From positions 3,038,001 through 3,102,000 of the forward strand of contig NZ_CP010817.1 in assembly GCF_000833025.1 (NCBI RefSeq): a stretch of DNA of 64,000 bases. The letters are read 5' to 3'. Position 1 is the stretch's first letter. Each line of letters opens with the position of its first letter. Below are positions 46,706-56,453 of this stretch, piece after piece. A program made the position numbers and the translations under genes. Source of the DNA: Myroides profundi (GTDB taxonomy: Bacteria > Bacteroidota > Bacteroidia > Flavobacteriales > Flavobacteriaceae). The notes under the pieces were generated by a model. That model saw nothing but the letters and a program-made list of their open reading frames with translations. It searched no databases and was not told the origin of the DNA.

Positions 46706-47923
46706 TTATAAAATTTCAGCTACCACAAATGTGCTCCCCCCTATATATATCAAGTCCTCAGCACCTGCTACCTCCTTCGCTTTTGCGTAAGCATTTGGTA
46801 TTGAACTACAAACCTCTCCCTTCAAACCAAACTCACTCGCTTTAGCAGCTAAAATCTCAGGTTCTAGCCCGCGTAAATTATCTGGCTTAGCAAAAAAATA
46901 TTTTGCCTCTTTTGGCAATAAAGGAAGAATAGAATCTAAATCTTTATCATTCACCACACCAAAAACAACATACAAATCACGGTAATTTTCGTGTTTTAGC
47001 TGATTCATCACGATAGTTAACCCATGAGAATTATGTGCAGTGTCTGTAATTATCTTCGGATTCTGACCTAAAACTTGCCATCTACCCAATAATTTTGTGT
47101 TCTGTACTACATGAAGAAGCCCTTCTACTTCGGCTTTTTCTGTTATTTCGAATGATTTTCTTAGTAATTCTATGGCTTGTCTTACAGTTCGGATATTAGA
47201 TTTCTGATAATCTCCTTTTAGATCTGAGACTAATGTGTTGTCTATATAAGTATCTTGAGCAAAATAGATATCTGCAGACATCTCTTTTGCCTTACTTATA
47301 AATACAGGTTGTGTATGCTCATTATACTCTCCTATCACTACAGGCACACCTTTCTTTATAATACCTGCTTTCTCACCTGCGATAGCTTCAAGTGTATCTC
47401 CTAAGAATGCTGTGTGATCCTTACCTATATTAGTAATTACAGAAATCAATGGGTTTATAACATTAGTCGCATCTAGACGACCTCCCATTCCCACTTCAAT
47501 TACAGCTACGTCTACTTGCTCCTGTTTAAAGTATTCAAAGCACATACCTACTGTCATCTCAAAAAAGCTCAACGAGTTCTCTTCAAAAAAGGGTTTATTA
47601 CGTCCGATAAAGTCAATCACAAAAGACTCTGATATCTCTACCCCATTGATCTTGATACGCTCTCTAAAGTCCTTTAGGTGTGGAGAAGTGTATAACCCTA
47701 CCTTATATCCTGCTTCTTGTAGAATAGAAGCGATCATAGAAGAGGTAGACCCCTTTCCATTAGTACCTGCTATATGTATCGTCTTTAGGCTATCTTGAGG
47801 ATTGCCTAAATGATTGATTAGTTTTATTGTATTGGATAAATCTGCTTTATAAGCTATTGCCCCTTTTTGTTGATACATTGGCAATTGATTAAACATCCAT
47901 TCTAAGGTTTCTTGATAATTCAT
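46706..47923 (-). CDS. folC: Bifunctional folylpolyglutamate synthase / dihydrofolate synthase
   Basis: The enzyme adds glutamate to dihydropteroate and to folates, using ATP. The product (405 aa) has the Mur-ligase fold: the P-loop GTNGKGST at residues 53-60, the following KVGLYTSPHLKDFRERI in part, and EVGMGGRLDATNVI. The ATG at 47923 is preferred to a TTG two codons upstream. It is the last gene of a tight cluster with exbB, exbD and tonB, with a 16-base gap. Confidence 0.96.
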   Translation of the reverse strand: MNYQETLEWMFNQLPMYQQKGAIAYKADLSNTIKLINHLGNPQDSLKTIHIAGTNGKGSTSSMIASILQEAGYKVGLYTSPHLKDFRERIKINGVEISESFVIDFIGRNKPFFEENSLSFFEMTVGMCFEYFKQEQVDVAVIEVGMGGRLDATNVINPLISVITNIGKDHTAFLGDTLEAIAGEKAGIIKKGVPVVIGEYNEHTQPVFISKAKEMSADIYFAQDTYIDNTLVSDLKGDYQKSNIRTVRQAIELLRKSFEITEKAEVEGLLHVVQNTKLLGRWQVLGQNPKIITDTAHNSHGLTIVMNQLKHENYRDLYVVFGVVNDKDLDSILPLLPKEAKYFFAKPDNLRGLEPEILAAKASEFGLKGEVCSSIPNAYAKAKEVAGAEDLIYIGGSTFVVAEIL

Positions 47924-47939
47924 ATTCAAAAAAATAGGA

Positions 47940-48755
47940 CTACTGTCCTACTTTAAAATTAATAACTATAAATCCGACTTGAATATTCGGTGCGTTGTCA
48001 TCTGCTTTCCATCTAAATGTCTTGGCAGTAGCAATAGCTGCATCTGTAAGACATTTAGCAGAGTTAGTTGTCCCTTTAGTATGTTGTGCAGATACAACCT
48101 TTCCGCTCTTATCTACTCTTATCTCCACTACTACAGTTCCTACCTCATTACACTCAGGTACTACTTGTCCTCTATTGGCTAATGCACGTCCATTCAGTCC
48201 CCAACTAGTACCGTTACCACTACCATTCCCCTTACCGCTACCATAAGTAGAGTTAGAGTACATATCTCCATCTAGCTTTCCTTGATCTCCTCCTTTAGTA
48301 GAGTTCCCTTGTCCTTCAGACTTTTCTCCAGCTGTCTTCGGCCCATTAATAAGGCTAGCTAGAGCATCTGTTGTACTTTGACTAGGTTTTGGATCAGGTT
48401 TAGGTTTGACAACTTCTTTTTTAGGTTCTTCTTTTGCTTTTGGCTTATCCTCCGTTTTCTTTACTACAGGAACATCTACCTTATTTTGAGTAACAACAGG
48501 CTCAGCTGTTGTCTCAACAGGAGTAGCTACTTCAGGCTCTGGTTCCATAGCGATAGGTTCTGTTGGTTGTACATCCCCTTTCCCTACTTCGCTATTCCCA
48601 AAGTTAATAGCAATCTCCCCACCTAATAAATAAGGTTCTTTTTCCTGAACAGGAGTTATTATTTTATAAAAGAAAAACAACAAAAAAAGAAGTACAAAAA
48701 CTGTTGAAGTAATTGCAAAAGCCTTTTTTTCACTTTCTGTTTGTAATATCTTCAT
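47940..48755 (-). CDS. TonB-like energy transducer
   Basis: The product (271 aa) has one N-terminal membrane segment (about residues 14-31) and a Pro/Glu/Lys-rich periplasm-spanning part (KVDVPVVKKTEDKPKAKEEP in part). A Gly/Ser/Asn-rich linker comes next, and then a TonB/TolA-type C-terminal domain (VGTVVVEIRVDKSGKVVSAQ, then AKTFRWKADDNAPNIQVGFI in part). It lies two bases after exbD, so the three form an energy-transducing complex for outer membrane transport. Confidence 0.9.
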   Translation of the reverse strand: MKILQTESEKKAFAITSTVFVLLFLLFFFYKIITPVQEKEPYLLGGEIAINFGNSEVGKGDVQPTEPIAMEPEPEVATPVETTAEPVVTQNKVDVPVVKKTEDKPKAKEEPKKEVVKPKPDPKPSQSTTDALASLINGPKTAGEKSEGQGNSTKGGDQGKLDGDMYSNSTYGSGKGNGSGNGTSWGLNGRALANRGQVVPECNEVGTVVVEIRVDKSGKVVSAQHTKGTTNSAKCLTDAAIATAKTFRWKADDNAPNIQVGFIVINFKVGQ

Positions 48756-48757
48756 AC

Positions 48758-49153
48758 CTACTTTGGTTCCACTGCTAATACAATCTTATAATTATTGCGA
48801 TAAGCAATATCCATCACAAATACTGCATCCTCTACAGGTACACCTTTAGCGACATGCAATACTACATTAGGATTTTCTATTGTATTTAATTTATTTTTCA
48901 GTCCCTCTTCTAGTTCTTCCGGCATTACTTTTAGCTCATTGATATAATAGTTAGACTGATCATCTACACTCACAGCTACAGTCTCCACTACATCAGCCTT
49001 ACCATCAGAATTAGGAAGTATTAAATCTAGTGCGTTAGTACTGGTCATCGTAGTAATAGCTACCATAAAAAATATAAGCAATAAGAATACGATGTCTGTC
49101 ATAGACGACATATTAAACTCTGCGGATACTTTATTTCTACCTCTTATGTTCAT
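48758..49153 (-). CDS. exbD: ExbD/TolR family biopolymer transport protein
   Basis: The product (131 aa) has one membrane segment with the conserved proton-carrying aspartate at D20 (SSMTDIVFLLLIFFM), then a periplasmic domain. It overlaps the exbB stop codon by one base, which implies coupled translation. Confidence 0.92.
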   Translation of the reverse strand: MNIRGRNKVSAEFNMSSMTDIVFLLLIFFMVAITTMTSTNALDLILPNSDGKADVVETVAVSVDDQSNYYINELKVMPEELEEGLKNKLNTIENPNVVLHVAKGVPVEDAVFVMDIAYRNNYKIVLAVEPK

Positions 49154-49872
49154 TATGCAGGATCATTTAATAGGTCTAAAAACTCTACTGCATTTGCCTC
49201 TAACTGATGTACAATCTTATCTATCTTACTCACTAAATGATTATACCCAACATACGATACAATACCTACAATCAATCCAAATACTGTAGTCATCATCGCA
49301 GTATAAATCCCCTCTGATAATACACTCATATCTATACGAGCAGAGCTAGCTGTAGACATCTCATGGAATGCCATCACCATCCCTACTACAGTTCCTAAGA
49401 ATCCTGTCATTGGTCCTGCTCCAGATAATGTTGCTAATAGATTAATGTTCTTCTCCATCTTATACACTTCTAACTTCCCTGCATTCTCTATCGCAATATT
49501 AATATCCTGAAGAGGCTTCCCTATTCTAGATATTCCTTTTCCGATTAGGTGAGATACAGGTGTATTTGTGTTTGCACATAGAAGTTTAGCTTGATCTATC
49601 TTTCCTTGAGATAAGAACATTTTTATCTGAGCCATAAAGTTATCATCTATCTTAGACGCATTTTTTATAGCAAAGAAACGCTCTAAATATAGATACAGAG
49701 CCATGAATAGCATGATAAAAATAATAATCATAATAGCCTGCCCTATCGGCCCACCACTAAAGATAATCTCGCTAAGAGCTAGTTCTTTTTTAACGGCTGC
49801 TTCTCCAGCTTCTGCTGCATTAGCTAATTTCTGTGCTACTGCTGTTGTATCCACTTGTAAGAAATGAAACAT
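49153..49872 (-). CDS. exbB: ExbB/TolQ/MotA family proton channel protein
   Basis: The product (239 aa) has three membrane segments and the family core (LATLSGAGPMTGFLGTVVGM in part, then GIYTAMMTTVFGLIVGIVSYV in part). It forms the pentameric proton channel that powers the TonB-like protein. It is the first gene of the exbB-exbD-tonB-folC cluster. Confidence 0.93.
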   Translation of the reverse strand: MFHFLQVDTTAVAQKLANAAEAGEAAVKKELALSEIIFSGGPIGQAIMIIIFIMLFMALYLYLERFFAIKNASKIDDNFMAQIKMFLSQGKIDQAKLLCANTNTPVSHLIGKGISRIGKPLQDINIAIENAGKLEVYKMEKNINLLATLSGAGPMTGFLGTVVGMVMAFHEMSTASSARIDMSVLSEGIYTAMMTTVFGLIVGIVSYVGYNHLVSKIDKIVHQLEANAVEFLDLLNDPA

Positions 49873-50219
49873 AAATAATCTGAGTTTTAAAATTTTAAAA
49901 GTCTTTTTTCTGTTGTTCTATATTGTGCAAAATCGATATAGATTATTCTCATTCTATAATCTCATTTACTTCATGATAACGAAAAAAAATGAGATTTAAT
50001 ATTCAAAATATCAAAAAAAGTGAGATTTTGTCTTTATAATCATTTGCCATTATAGTTCAAAATGAGTTCAAAGATAAAATGTTTTGTATGTATAATTATA
50101 CATAAACGCTATATTCTTTATATAACATTCATGCTAGTCATTATCCTAGGGTTATCACCCACTAATTAATACACTCGTATACAATACAATGCAAACATAA
50201 TCTTCATCTTCTGAATAAG
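49873..50219. other. Intergenic region between anmK and exbB, with an 18-base palindrome
   Basis: No gene is seen in 347 bases. A perfect palindrome TATGTATAATTATACATA at 50087-50104 could be an operator. No TAnnTTTG element is obvious before exbB. Confidence 0.5.
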
Positions 50220-51308
50220 CTAATTTACCTGTGTATATACCTCGTGAATTCTACCTGAGCTATGATCATACTTGGCTCCAGTAACACTAGCTAAGACATT
50301 CACTTCATCTCTCAATTTTAATACTCCTAGTAAACCAAATATTATTGCTTCTTTATAATCAATCACTTCATCAGAAGGTCTTTCAAACAAAATACCTTTT
50401 GCGTGTGCCTTAATCCTACTAACTAAGTAATCATTTTTAGCTCCTCCTCCTGTTACTAATACACGCTGTCCTTCTTTAACACCGATACCCGCTGCAATTT
50501 GGATAGCAATATGCTCTACTAGCGTAGCTAAATAATCTTCTACAGATAAGGTGTATTTATTAAGAATAGGTTTTATATAAGCATTTAAGAACTCTATCCC
50601 CAATGATTTAGGTGCAGACTGCTTATAAAAATCAAGTGCATTTAATTCTCTTAGCAGGTCTTCATTAATCGTTCCTTCTGAGGCAAGCATTCCTTTATCG
50701 TCATACTCTAAGCCAAGTTTGGCCACTTGTTCATTAAGCAATGTATTCACTGCACTAATATCATAGGCTAATCTATAATTAAGCCTTCCTTCAAAAGAAA
50801 TATTAGCAAATCCTCCCAGATTAAGACAAGCTTCGTATTCACTAAATAACAAGCGATCTCCTATAGGTACTAAAGGTGCTCCCTGTCCTCCTAAAAGAAC
50901 ATCTTGTACTCTAAAGTCACATATTACCTTCTGCTGTATTAAGTCAGCTAATATAGGCATATTCCCTATCTGTAAGGTATAGCCTAGCTCAGGCTTATGA
51001 AAGATAGTATGCCCGTGTGAGCATACAGCATCTATATCCTCTATCGTTTTATCTTTAATGAATTGATTAATCACAGTGGCTAAATAGGTAGTATAGCGTA
51101 CATCTAATATTTCTATTTGTTTACTATCTAGATCGATTGCATTCTTTAATTGTTCTTTCCACTGAGCACTATAAGCGACAGTATCAGTACAGTGAACCTC
51201 AAAACTCCACTTACCACTTTCACAATTAAAAGTGATATAAGCCAGGTCTATTCCATCTAATGAAGTACCTGACATAACTCCGATGATATTATATTGGTAT
51301 TTATTCAT
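50220..51308 (-). CDS. anmK: Anhydro-N-acetylmuramic acid kinase
   Basis: The enzyme phosphorylates 1,6-anhydro-MurNAc during peptidoglycan recycling. The product (362 aa) has the family motifs GVMSGTSLDGID at residues 10-21, CSHGHTIFHKPE, and GGFANIS. The phosphate-binding GGGAKNDYL is in the second domain. The length matches the family. It stands divergent from an acyl-CoA dehydrogenase gene. Confidence 0.95.
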   Translation of the reverse strand: MNKYQYNIIGVMSGTSLDGIDLAYITFNCESGKWSFEVHCTDTVAYSAQWKEQLKNAIDLDSKQIEILDVRYTTYLATVINQFIKDKTIEDIDAVCSHGHTIFHKPELGYTLQIGNMPILADLIQQKVICDFRVQDVLLGGQGAPLVPIGDRLLFSEYEACLNLGGFANISFEGRLNYRLAYDISAVNTLLNEQVAKLGLEYDDKGMLASEGTINEDLLRELNALDFYKQSAPKSLGIEFLNAYIKPILNKYTLSVEDYLATLVEHIAIQIAAGIGVKEGQRVLVTGGGAKNDYLVSRIKAHAKGILFERPSDEVIDYKEAIIFGLLGVLKLRDEVNVLASVTGAKYDHSSGRIHEVYTQVN

Positions 51309-51467
51309 AGTATAAAGATTGGGTTTTTACTATAATCTACAAAGGTTTAAGTACAATATTCGTTACATTATTCACTTATCAATACAAGTTCTTTAAAATA
51401 ACAAACATTGTTTCGTTCAAAAATAAATTATAATCATTTTATGCATCAAATTTAAACAGAATCTAAA

Positions 51468-51498
51468 TTGAATAATTGTTTTAAATCAATTATATTTG
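51468..51498 (+). promoter_or_regulatory. Bacteroidota-type promoter of the acyl-CoA dehydrogenase gene
   Basis: TTG (51468-51470), 20 spacer bases and TATATTTG (51491-51498) fit the consensus. The leader to the ATG at 51543 is about 38 bases. Confidence 0.7.
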
Positions 51499-51542
51499 AG
51501 AGCTACAAAAATTAGAACAACTAAAAAATTAAGAGACTATAA

Positions 51543-52682
51543 ATGGATTTTAAATTTACAGAAGAGCAATTGATGATTCAGCAAGCTGCTCGCGACTTTG
51601 CTCAAACAGAATTATTACCAGGTGTAATTGAAAGAGATGAACATTCTAAATTCCCAACAGAACAAGTTAAAAAACTTGGTGAACTAGGATTCTTAGGAAT
51701 GATGGTAGATCCTAAATACGGAGGTAGCGGTCTAGACAGCGTATCTTATGTATTAGCTATGGAAGAAATTGCAAAAGTAGATGCTTCTGCTGCTGTAGTT
51801 ATGTCAGTAAATAACTCATTAGTATGTGCTGGATTAGAAAAATATGCTAGTGAAGAACAAAAACAAAAATACCTAGTACCTCTAGCTTCAGGACAAGTAA
51901 TCGGTGCATTCTGTTTATCAGAGCCAGAAGCAGGGTCAGATGCTACATCTCAAAAAACTACTGCTGTAGATATGGGAGATCACTATGTACTAAACGGTAC
52001 TAAAAACTGGATCACGAATGGTAGTACAGCTGACTACTATATCGTAATCGCTCAAACTGATGTAGAGAAAAAACACAAAGGAATCAATGCATTCATCGTT
52101 GAAAAAGGATGGGCTGGTTTTGAAATCGGAGCTAAAGAACAAAAAATGGGAATCAGAGGATCTGATACACATTCATTGATGTTCACAGACGTAAAGGTTC
52201 CTAAAGAAAATAGAATCGGAGAAGACGGATTCGGATTTGCATTCGCAATGAATGTATTAAACGGAGGACGTATCGGTATCGCATCTCAAGCATTAGGTAT
52301 CGCTCAAGGTGCATACGAATTAGCATTAAAATACTCTAAAGAGCGTAAAGCTTTTGGTACTGAAATTATCAACCACCAAGCGGTTGCATTTAAATTAGCT
52401 GATATGGCTACTCAAATCACTGCTGCTAGAATGCTTTGCTTCAAAGCTGCTGCTGAGAAAGATGCAGGTCAAGATATCTCATTATCTGGTGCTATGGCTA
52501 AGTTATTCGCTTCTAAAACAGCAATGGATACAACTATCGAAGCTGTACAAATCCACGGAGGTAATGGATATGTAAGAGAATATCACGTAGAAAGAATGAT
52601 GCGTGATGCTAAGATCACTCAAATCTATGAAGGCACTTCTGAGATTCAAAAGATCGTTATTTCTAGAGCTATTGCTAAATAA
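51543..52682 (+). CDS. Acyl-CoA dehydrogenase (short-chain/butyryl type)
   Basis: The product (379 aa) is a FAD enzyme of fatty acid or branched-chain acid oxidation. It has the N-terminal helical domain, the middle beta domain with FCLSEPEAGSDAT and WITNGSTADYYIV in part, and the C-terminal domain with IHGGNGYVREYHVERMMRD in part. The catalytic glutamate E363 is in QIYEGTSEIQ. The length and the position of the base are typical of the short-chain group. The precise chain length preference is not decidable by eye. Confidence 0.95.
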   Translation: MDFKFTEEQLMIQQAARDFAQTELLPGVIERDEHSKFPTEQVKKLGELGFLGMMVDPKYGGSGLDSVSYVLAMEEIAKVDASAAVVMSVNNSLVCAGLEKYASEEQKQKYLVPLASGQVIGAFCLSEPEAGSDATSQKTTAVDMGDHYVLNGTKNWITNGSTADYYIVIAQTDVEKKHKGINAFIVEKGWAGFEIGAKEQKMGIRGSDTHSLMFTDVKVPKENRIGEDGFGFAFAMNVLNGGRIGIASQALGIAQGAYELALKYSKERKAFGTEIINHQAVAFKLADMATQITAARMLCFKAAAEKDAGQDISLSGAMAKLFASKTAMDTTIEAVQIHGGNGYVREYHVERMMRDAKITQIYEGTSEIQKIVISRAIAK

Positions 52683-52702
52683 GTAATACTCAATCCTTAT
52701 AA

Positions 52703-52737
52703 AAAAGGCTATTAACCACTTGTGTTAATAGCCTTTT
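52703..52737. terminator. Strong bidirectional terminator
   Basis: A perfect 14-base stem AAAAGGCTATTAAC / GTTAATAGCCTTTT with loop CACTTGT lies between convergent genes. Confidence 0.9.
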
Positions 52738-52742
52738 CTTAT

Positions 52743-53564
52743 TTATTGTACATTGATCTTTATAGGTAATTTAAATGTTGTCGGGACACGTCTGCCATTC
52801 TGAGAAGCAGGTTGCCACTGAGGCATTGTTTGAAATACAGCTATAATATCTCTCTTTAAATAAGGTGGTAGATATCCCTGTACACTCTGAATAACAATAT
52901 CTGAGAGTACACCATCTATACCTACTGTAAAGTTCACATTAAAACGATACTGCTCACCTTGATTTAAATAATGATCTAAATTAAGTTTATTAATCATATT
53001 TGCTCTAAAAGCCTCTTCCCCTTCATATGGACTTGCTTCTATTATCAAAGAAAAAAAAGGTTTACCATACTCTTCCTCCATGTATTCAATATTAGTATCC
53101 GCACTGTTAGAACTAACTTCTTCACCAGAAGCAGTAATTATTTCTTTATCAGGACTAGCAGTTATATCTGTAATACTAGTATCATATTCTATAATATTAC
53201 CTCCTACTACTCCTACTTGTGTAATATCAGCAGGCATTTGGTTATTAAACTTAACGTTAGGCCCTTCAAAATACATTCCTAAAGGAATCTCTTCTACAGG
53301 TACATAATCAATTACTGGACTTGTTAATAGATAATAAGCTTGAACAGTGTTAGCTAAGTCATTATTAAATGATAGTCCATCACCGCCAAAACCACATCCT
53401 CCTCCTTCCCAGAAAGACTGCTTCTCCTTAAAAGACATATACCAATAAGAACTACCAATAACACCTAGACATAAGAATACACTTACTCCTAAAGCAAACA
53501 ACATGATTTTAGCATCACTTTGTTTGGGATGGAAAGGGCTATAATATAATTTTACTGTACTCAT
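52743..53564 (-). CDS. TonB C-terminal domain protein of unknown partner
   Basis: The product (273 aa) has one membrane segment at about residues 21-43, a Gly-rich stretch, a long variable middle and a TonB-type C-terminal domain (FNVNFTVGIDGVLSDIVIQS in part, then QPASQNGRRVPTTFKLPI in part). It lacks the usual proline-rich spacer. No exbB/exbD genes lie next to it; the nearest set is at 47940-49872. It may use that motor or have another role. Confidence 0.75.
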   Translation of the reverse strand: MSTVKLYYSPFHPKQSDAKIMLFALGVSVFLCLGVIGSSYWYMSFKEKQSFWEGGGCGFGGDGLSFNNDLANTVQAYYLLTSPVIDYVPVEEIPLGMYFEGPNVKFNNQMPADITQVGVVGGNIIEYDTSITDITASPDKEIITASGEEVSSNSADTNIEYMEEEYGKPFFSLIIEASPYEGEEAFRANMINKLNLDHYLNQGEQYRFNVNFTVGIDGVLSDIVIQSVQGYLPPYLKRDIIAVFQTMPQWQPASQNGRRVPTTFKLPIKINVQ

Positions 53565-53933
53565 AATCTTCTACTTACGCCATGTAAAAATAGTGTATTT
53601 AAGAATAAAAAGATATCTTATAAACAAAAAAAAGACCTACTGTAGATAGTAAGTCTTTGTTTAAAACGTATTAAACATTGATTCGTGAGAATTTTCTTTT
53701 CTCTTTTTCATATAATTTAATCTGTACGATTCTAACTAAAAGGCAATAAACATCGCTAATCACCTAAACCAAAAATACAAACAAAAAGTTAAATACAAAA
53801 CAAAAAACAACATTAATACCAAAAAAGATATACTTAAACAAAAACAGTTAAAAATAAACTTTCTTAAAGACTATTCGTTTTAACACAATCATTGAACACT
53901 CTTTTGTAATTTTACACCAAACTATATCAATAC
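53565..53933. other. Intergenic region before the hybrid kinase gene
   Basis: No gene is visible. An imperfect hairpin (AAAGACCTACT...AGTAAGTCTTT, 53631-53658) may be a terminator or attenuator. The rest is AT-rich and holds no recognisable promoter motif. Confidence 0.4.
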
Positions 53934-56390
53934 ATGAAGCCACCTAAATCTATAAAAGCTAAGATTCTCTTTCTATACTTCACTTTATTTGTAGCTGCTA
54001 TCTTCTCAGGTGCATATATCTATAAAGAAGCAAAGAAATTCACTATTCCCGAAGAGCATGTGGTAGAAGAAAACAATAAAATCTTCTTAGTAACTAGTGC
54101 TATTAATAATCTTTATAGTAGTGAGGCATATAGCAGAACGGCAATATTAAGTGGGGACAGTAAAGATATCAAGCTCTATTATAAAGAGCTCGATACCATC
54201 GTTAAGCAAATTAACTTAGTGCAAACTCATGTACAAGATCCTATTACAGTAGTCAAACTTGATTCTGTCAAAGACTTACTCTCACGTAAAAAAGTTAGTT
54301 TTGAAAATATCATCAAAGCTAGAAAAGATCTTTCTGCTGAAAACAAATACACTGAGGCTTTCTCTGAAATCTATAATATCCGTGAAGAAATAGAGAAAAA
54401 CATACAACCTATCGTTATCCAAAGTAAAGAAAAGGAGAAAAGAAGTGGTTGGGCAAGGTTATTCAAAGGAGATCATACCGATACTATTAAAACAACTATT
54501 AACTATCCTAGTATATCTGATTCTATTATCAATGCGATGGAACGTATCCTTATCGCTACACAAGAAAAAATCAATGACAAACAAAATAACTTACTCAACC
54601 AAGAACAACGCTTACTGAAAGAAAACAAGATTATCACAGATCAGCTAAGAGGTATCCTACAGAATGTAGAACAAAATATACTTACACTATCTTATCAAAA
54701 GATCAATGAGTCAAAATCTAGAATTAGCGCTGCTTCTACCAATATCGCTTATATCGGAGGGACTGCACTAATCGTAGTTTTAATACTAGGCTGGATTATC
54801 ATTAGAGATATCAATCAAACACAGGAATACAGAAATGCTTTAGAGAAATTAAATAAAGAGAATGAAGTACTATTGCGCAGTAAGTCTATGTTACTCGCTA
54901 CAGTAACTCATGATCTACAGACTCCTCTAGGGGGACTTATTGGTTTTACTGATTTATTAGACCAAACAAACCTTGATAACAAACAACAAAAGTACGTCAA
55001 CAACATTAAGTCTTCTTCTAAGTATATCACGAATTTAGTCAACGACTTAACAGATTTCTCTAGGTTAGAGAATAATAAAATAAGTATACAACAGAAAGCA
55101 TTCAACCCTAAAGAACTAGTAGACAACACTTGTAACATACTAGTGCCTAATGCTGAGAACAAAAATATAAAGCTTAATTGGACAACTGAAGAAAGCTTAA
55201 ATAGTAACTTTGTCTCTGATCCTCATCGTATAAAACAAATACTAACAAACTTAGTCACTAACGCGATTAAGTTTACACAAGAAGGAGGAGTTAACGTTAG
55301 CGTTACTAGAGAAAAAGAATACATTATATTTAAAGTTACTGATTCTGGAATAGGAATAGCTTCTAATCAAACTAAAAACATCTTTAATGAGTTTCAGCAA
55401 GCTCATGACGGAATAGAAAAGAAATTCGGTGGAACTGGACTAGGGCTTAATATTTCTAAAAGAATGATCGAATTATTAGGTGGGACTATTCATGTAGACA
55501 GTGTATTAAATGAAGGATCTACTTTCACCTTTACAATACCTATTATAGAGGCTGAAGAAGATGCAAATATAACTGTACATTCAAATGACCTACAAACTGT
55601 GTTTCACTCCTTAAATGAAATCAACATTGTAGTCATTGATGATGACAAAGTTCAACTTCAATTAATGGAAGAGATTCTTTCTCCTTTATTTAATAAAGTT
55701 ACCATCACTTTCGATCCTACATCTATAGAAGCTATTTTAAAAGAAGATCAATATGATTTGATACTTAGTGATATTCAGATGCCTAAGATGGACGGATTTG
55801 AGCTTATAAATCATTTAAAGAAAAATACTGATTTTAAGACCATTCCTGTTATAGCTCTTTCTGGTAAAAGAGATATTACAATGGAAGAATTCACTCAAGC
55901 AGGGTTTGCTTCTGCACACCCGAAGCCTTTACAGCTTACAGAGTTACTAATTCTGATTTCTAATATACTTAATCTTGAATATCAATTAAACAGTTCTAGA
56001 ACTAAAGAAAAGAACAATGAGGACGCTAATAATCAAACAACAGTTAGTACTTCTTATAATACGAATACGCTAAAACAATTCATTGGAGATGATCTTAATG
56101 CATTAAGAAATCTACTTGTCATCTTTATAGAAAGTACAGGAGAGAACCTACTAGATATGCATTATGCCGAAGAAGATTTTGACTTAGAACAAATCGGAAA
56201 TATAGCTCATAAGATGTTACCTATGTTCCGACAACTCGAAATCACATCTATTATACCACTTCTAGAAGTACTAGAAGATAAAACAATAACTTTCGAAACT
56301 CAACTTGAGCTAAGAAACTATATTGAGGTATTGGAAGATAAAATAAACTTAATCCTTACTCAGATAAAACAGAATCACTTAGAAGAATAA
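53934..56390 (+). CDS. Hybrid sensor histidine kinase with receiver and Hpt domains
   Basis: The product (818 aa) has membrane segments at about residues 11-30 and 271-290 with a helical periplasmic sensor between them, then a coiled linker. The kinase follows, with H326 in the H-box (TVTHDLQTPLGG), the N-box in NLVTNAIKFT and the G-box in FGGTGLGLNI. Next come a receiver with D613 (LSDIQMPKMDG) and conserved K664, and an Hpt domain with H759 (NIAHKM). It is thus a full internal phosphorelay. No separate response regulator gene is adjacent, so the final target is elsewhere. The signal is unknown. Confidence 0.95.
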   Translation: MKPPKSIKAKILFLYFTLFVAAIFSGAYIYKEAKKFTIPEEHVVEENNKIFLVTSAINNLYSSEAYSRTAILSGDSKDIKLYYKELDTIVKQINLVQTHVQDPITVVKLDSVKDLLSRKKVSFENIIKARKDLSAENKYTEAFSEIYNIREEIEKNIQPIVIQSKEKEKRSGWARLFKGDHTDTIKTTINYPSISDSIINAMERILIATQEKINDKQNNLLNQEQRLLKENKIITDQLRGILQNVEQNILTLSYQKINESKSRISAASTNIAYIGGTALIVVLILGWIIIRDINQTQEYRNALEKLNKENEVLLRSKSMLLATVTHDLQTPLGGLIGFTDLLDQTNLDNKQQKYVNNIKSSSKYITNLVNDLTDFSRLENNKISIQQKAFNPKELVDNTCNILVPNAENKNIKLNWTTEESLNSNFVSDPHRIKQILTNLVTNAIKFTQEGGVNVSVTREKEYIIFKVTDSGIGIASNQTKNIFNEFQQAHDGIEKKFGGTGLGLNISKRMIELLGGTIHVDSVLNEGSTFTFTIPIIEAEEDANITVHSNDLQTVFHSLNEINIVVIDDDKVQLQLMEEILSPLFNKVTITFDPTSIEAILKEDQYDLILSDIQMPKMDGFELINHLKKNTDFKTIPVIALSGKRDITMEEFTQAGFASAHPKPLQLTELLILISNILNLEYQLNSSRTKEKNNEDANNQTTVSTSYNTNTLKQFIGDDLNALRNLLVIFIESTGENLLDMHYAEEDFDLEQIGNIAHKMLPMFRQLEITSIIPLLEVLEDKTITFETQLELRNYIEVLEDKINLILTQIKQNHLEE

Positions 56391-56398
56391 CTAATCAA

Positions 56399-56430
56399 AA
56401 AGCCCCTTAATATTCGTATTAAGGGGCTTT
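56399..56430. terminator. Strong bidirectional terminator with UUCG loop
   Basis: A perfect 14-base stem AAAGCCCCTTAATA / TATTAAGGGGCTTT closes the stable tetraloop TTCG, between convergent genes. Confidence 0.92.
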
Positions 56431-56453
56431 ATATATAACAATAATCTTGTCTC

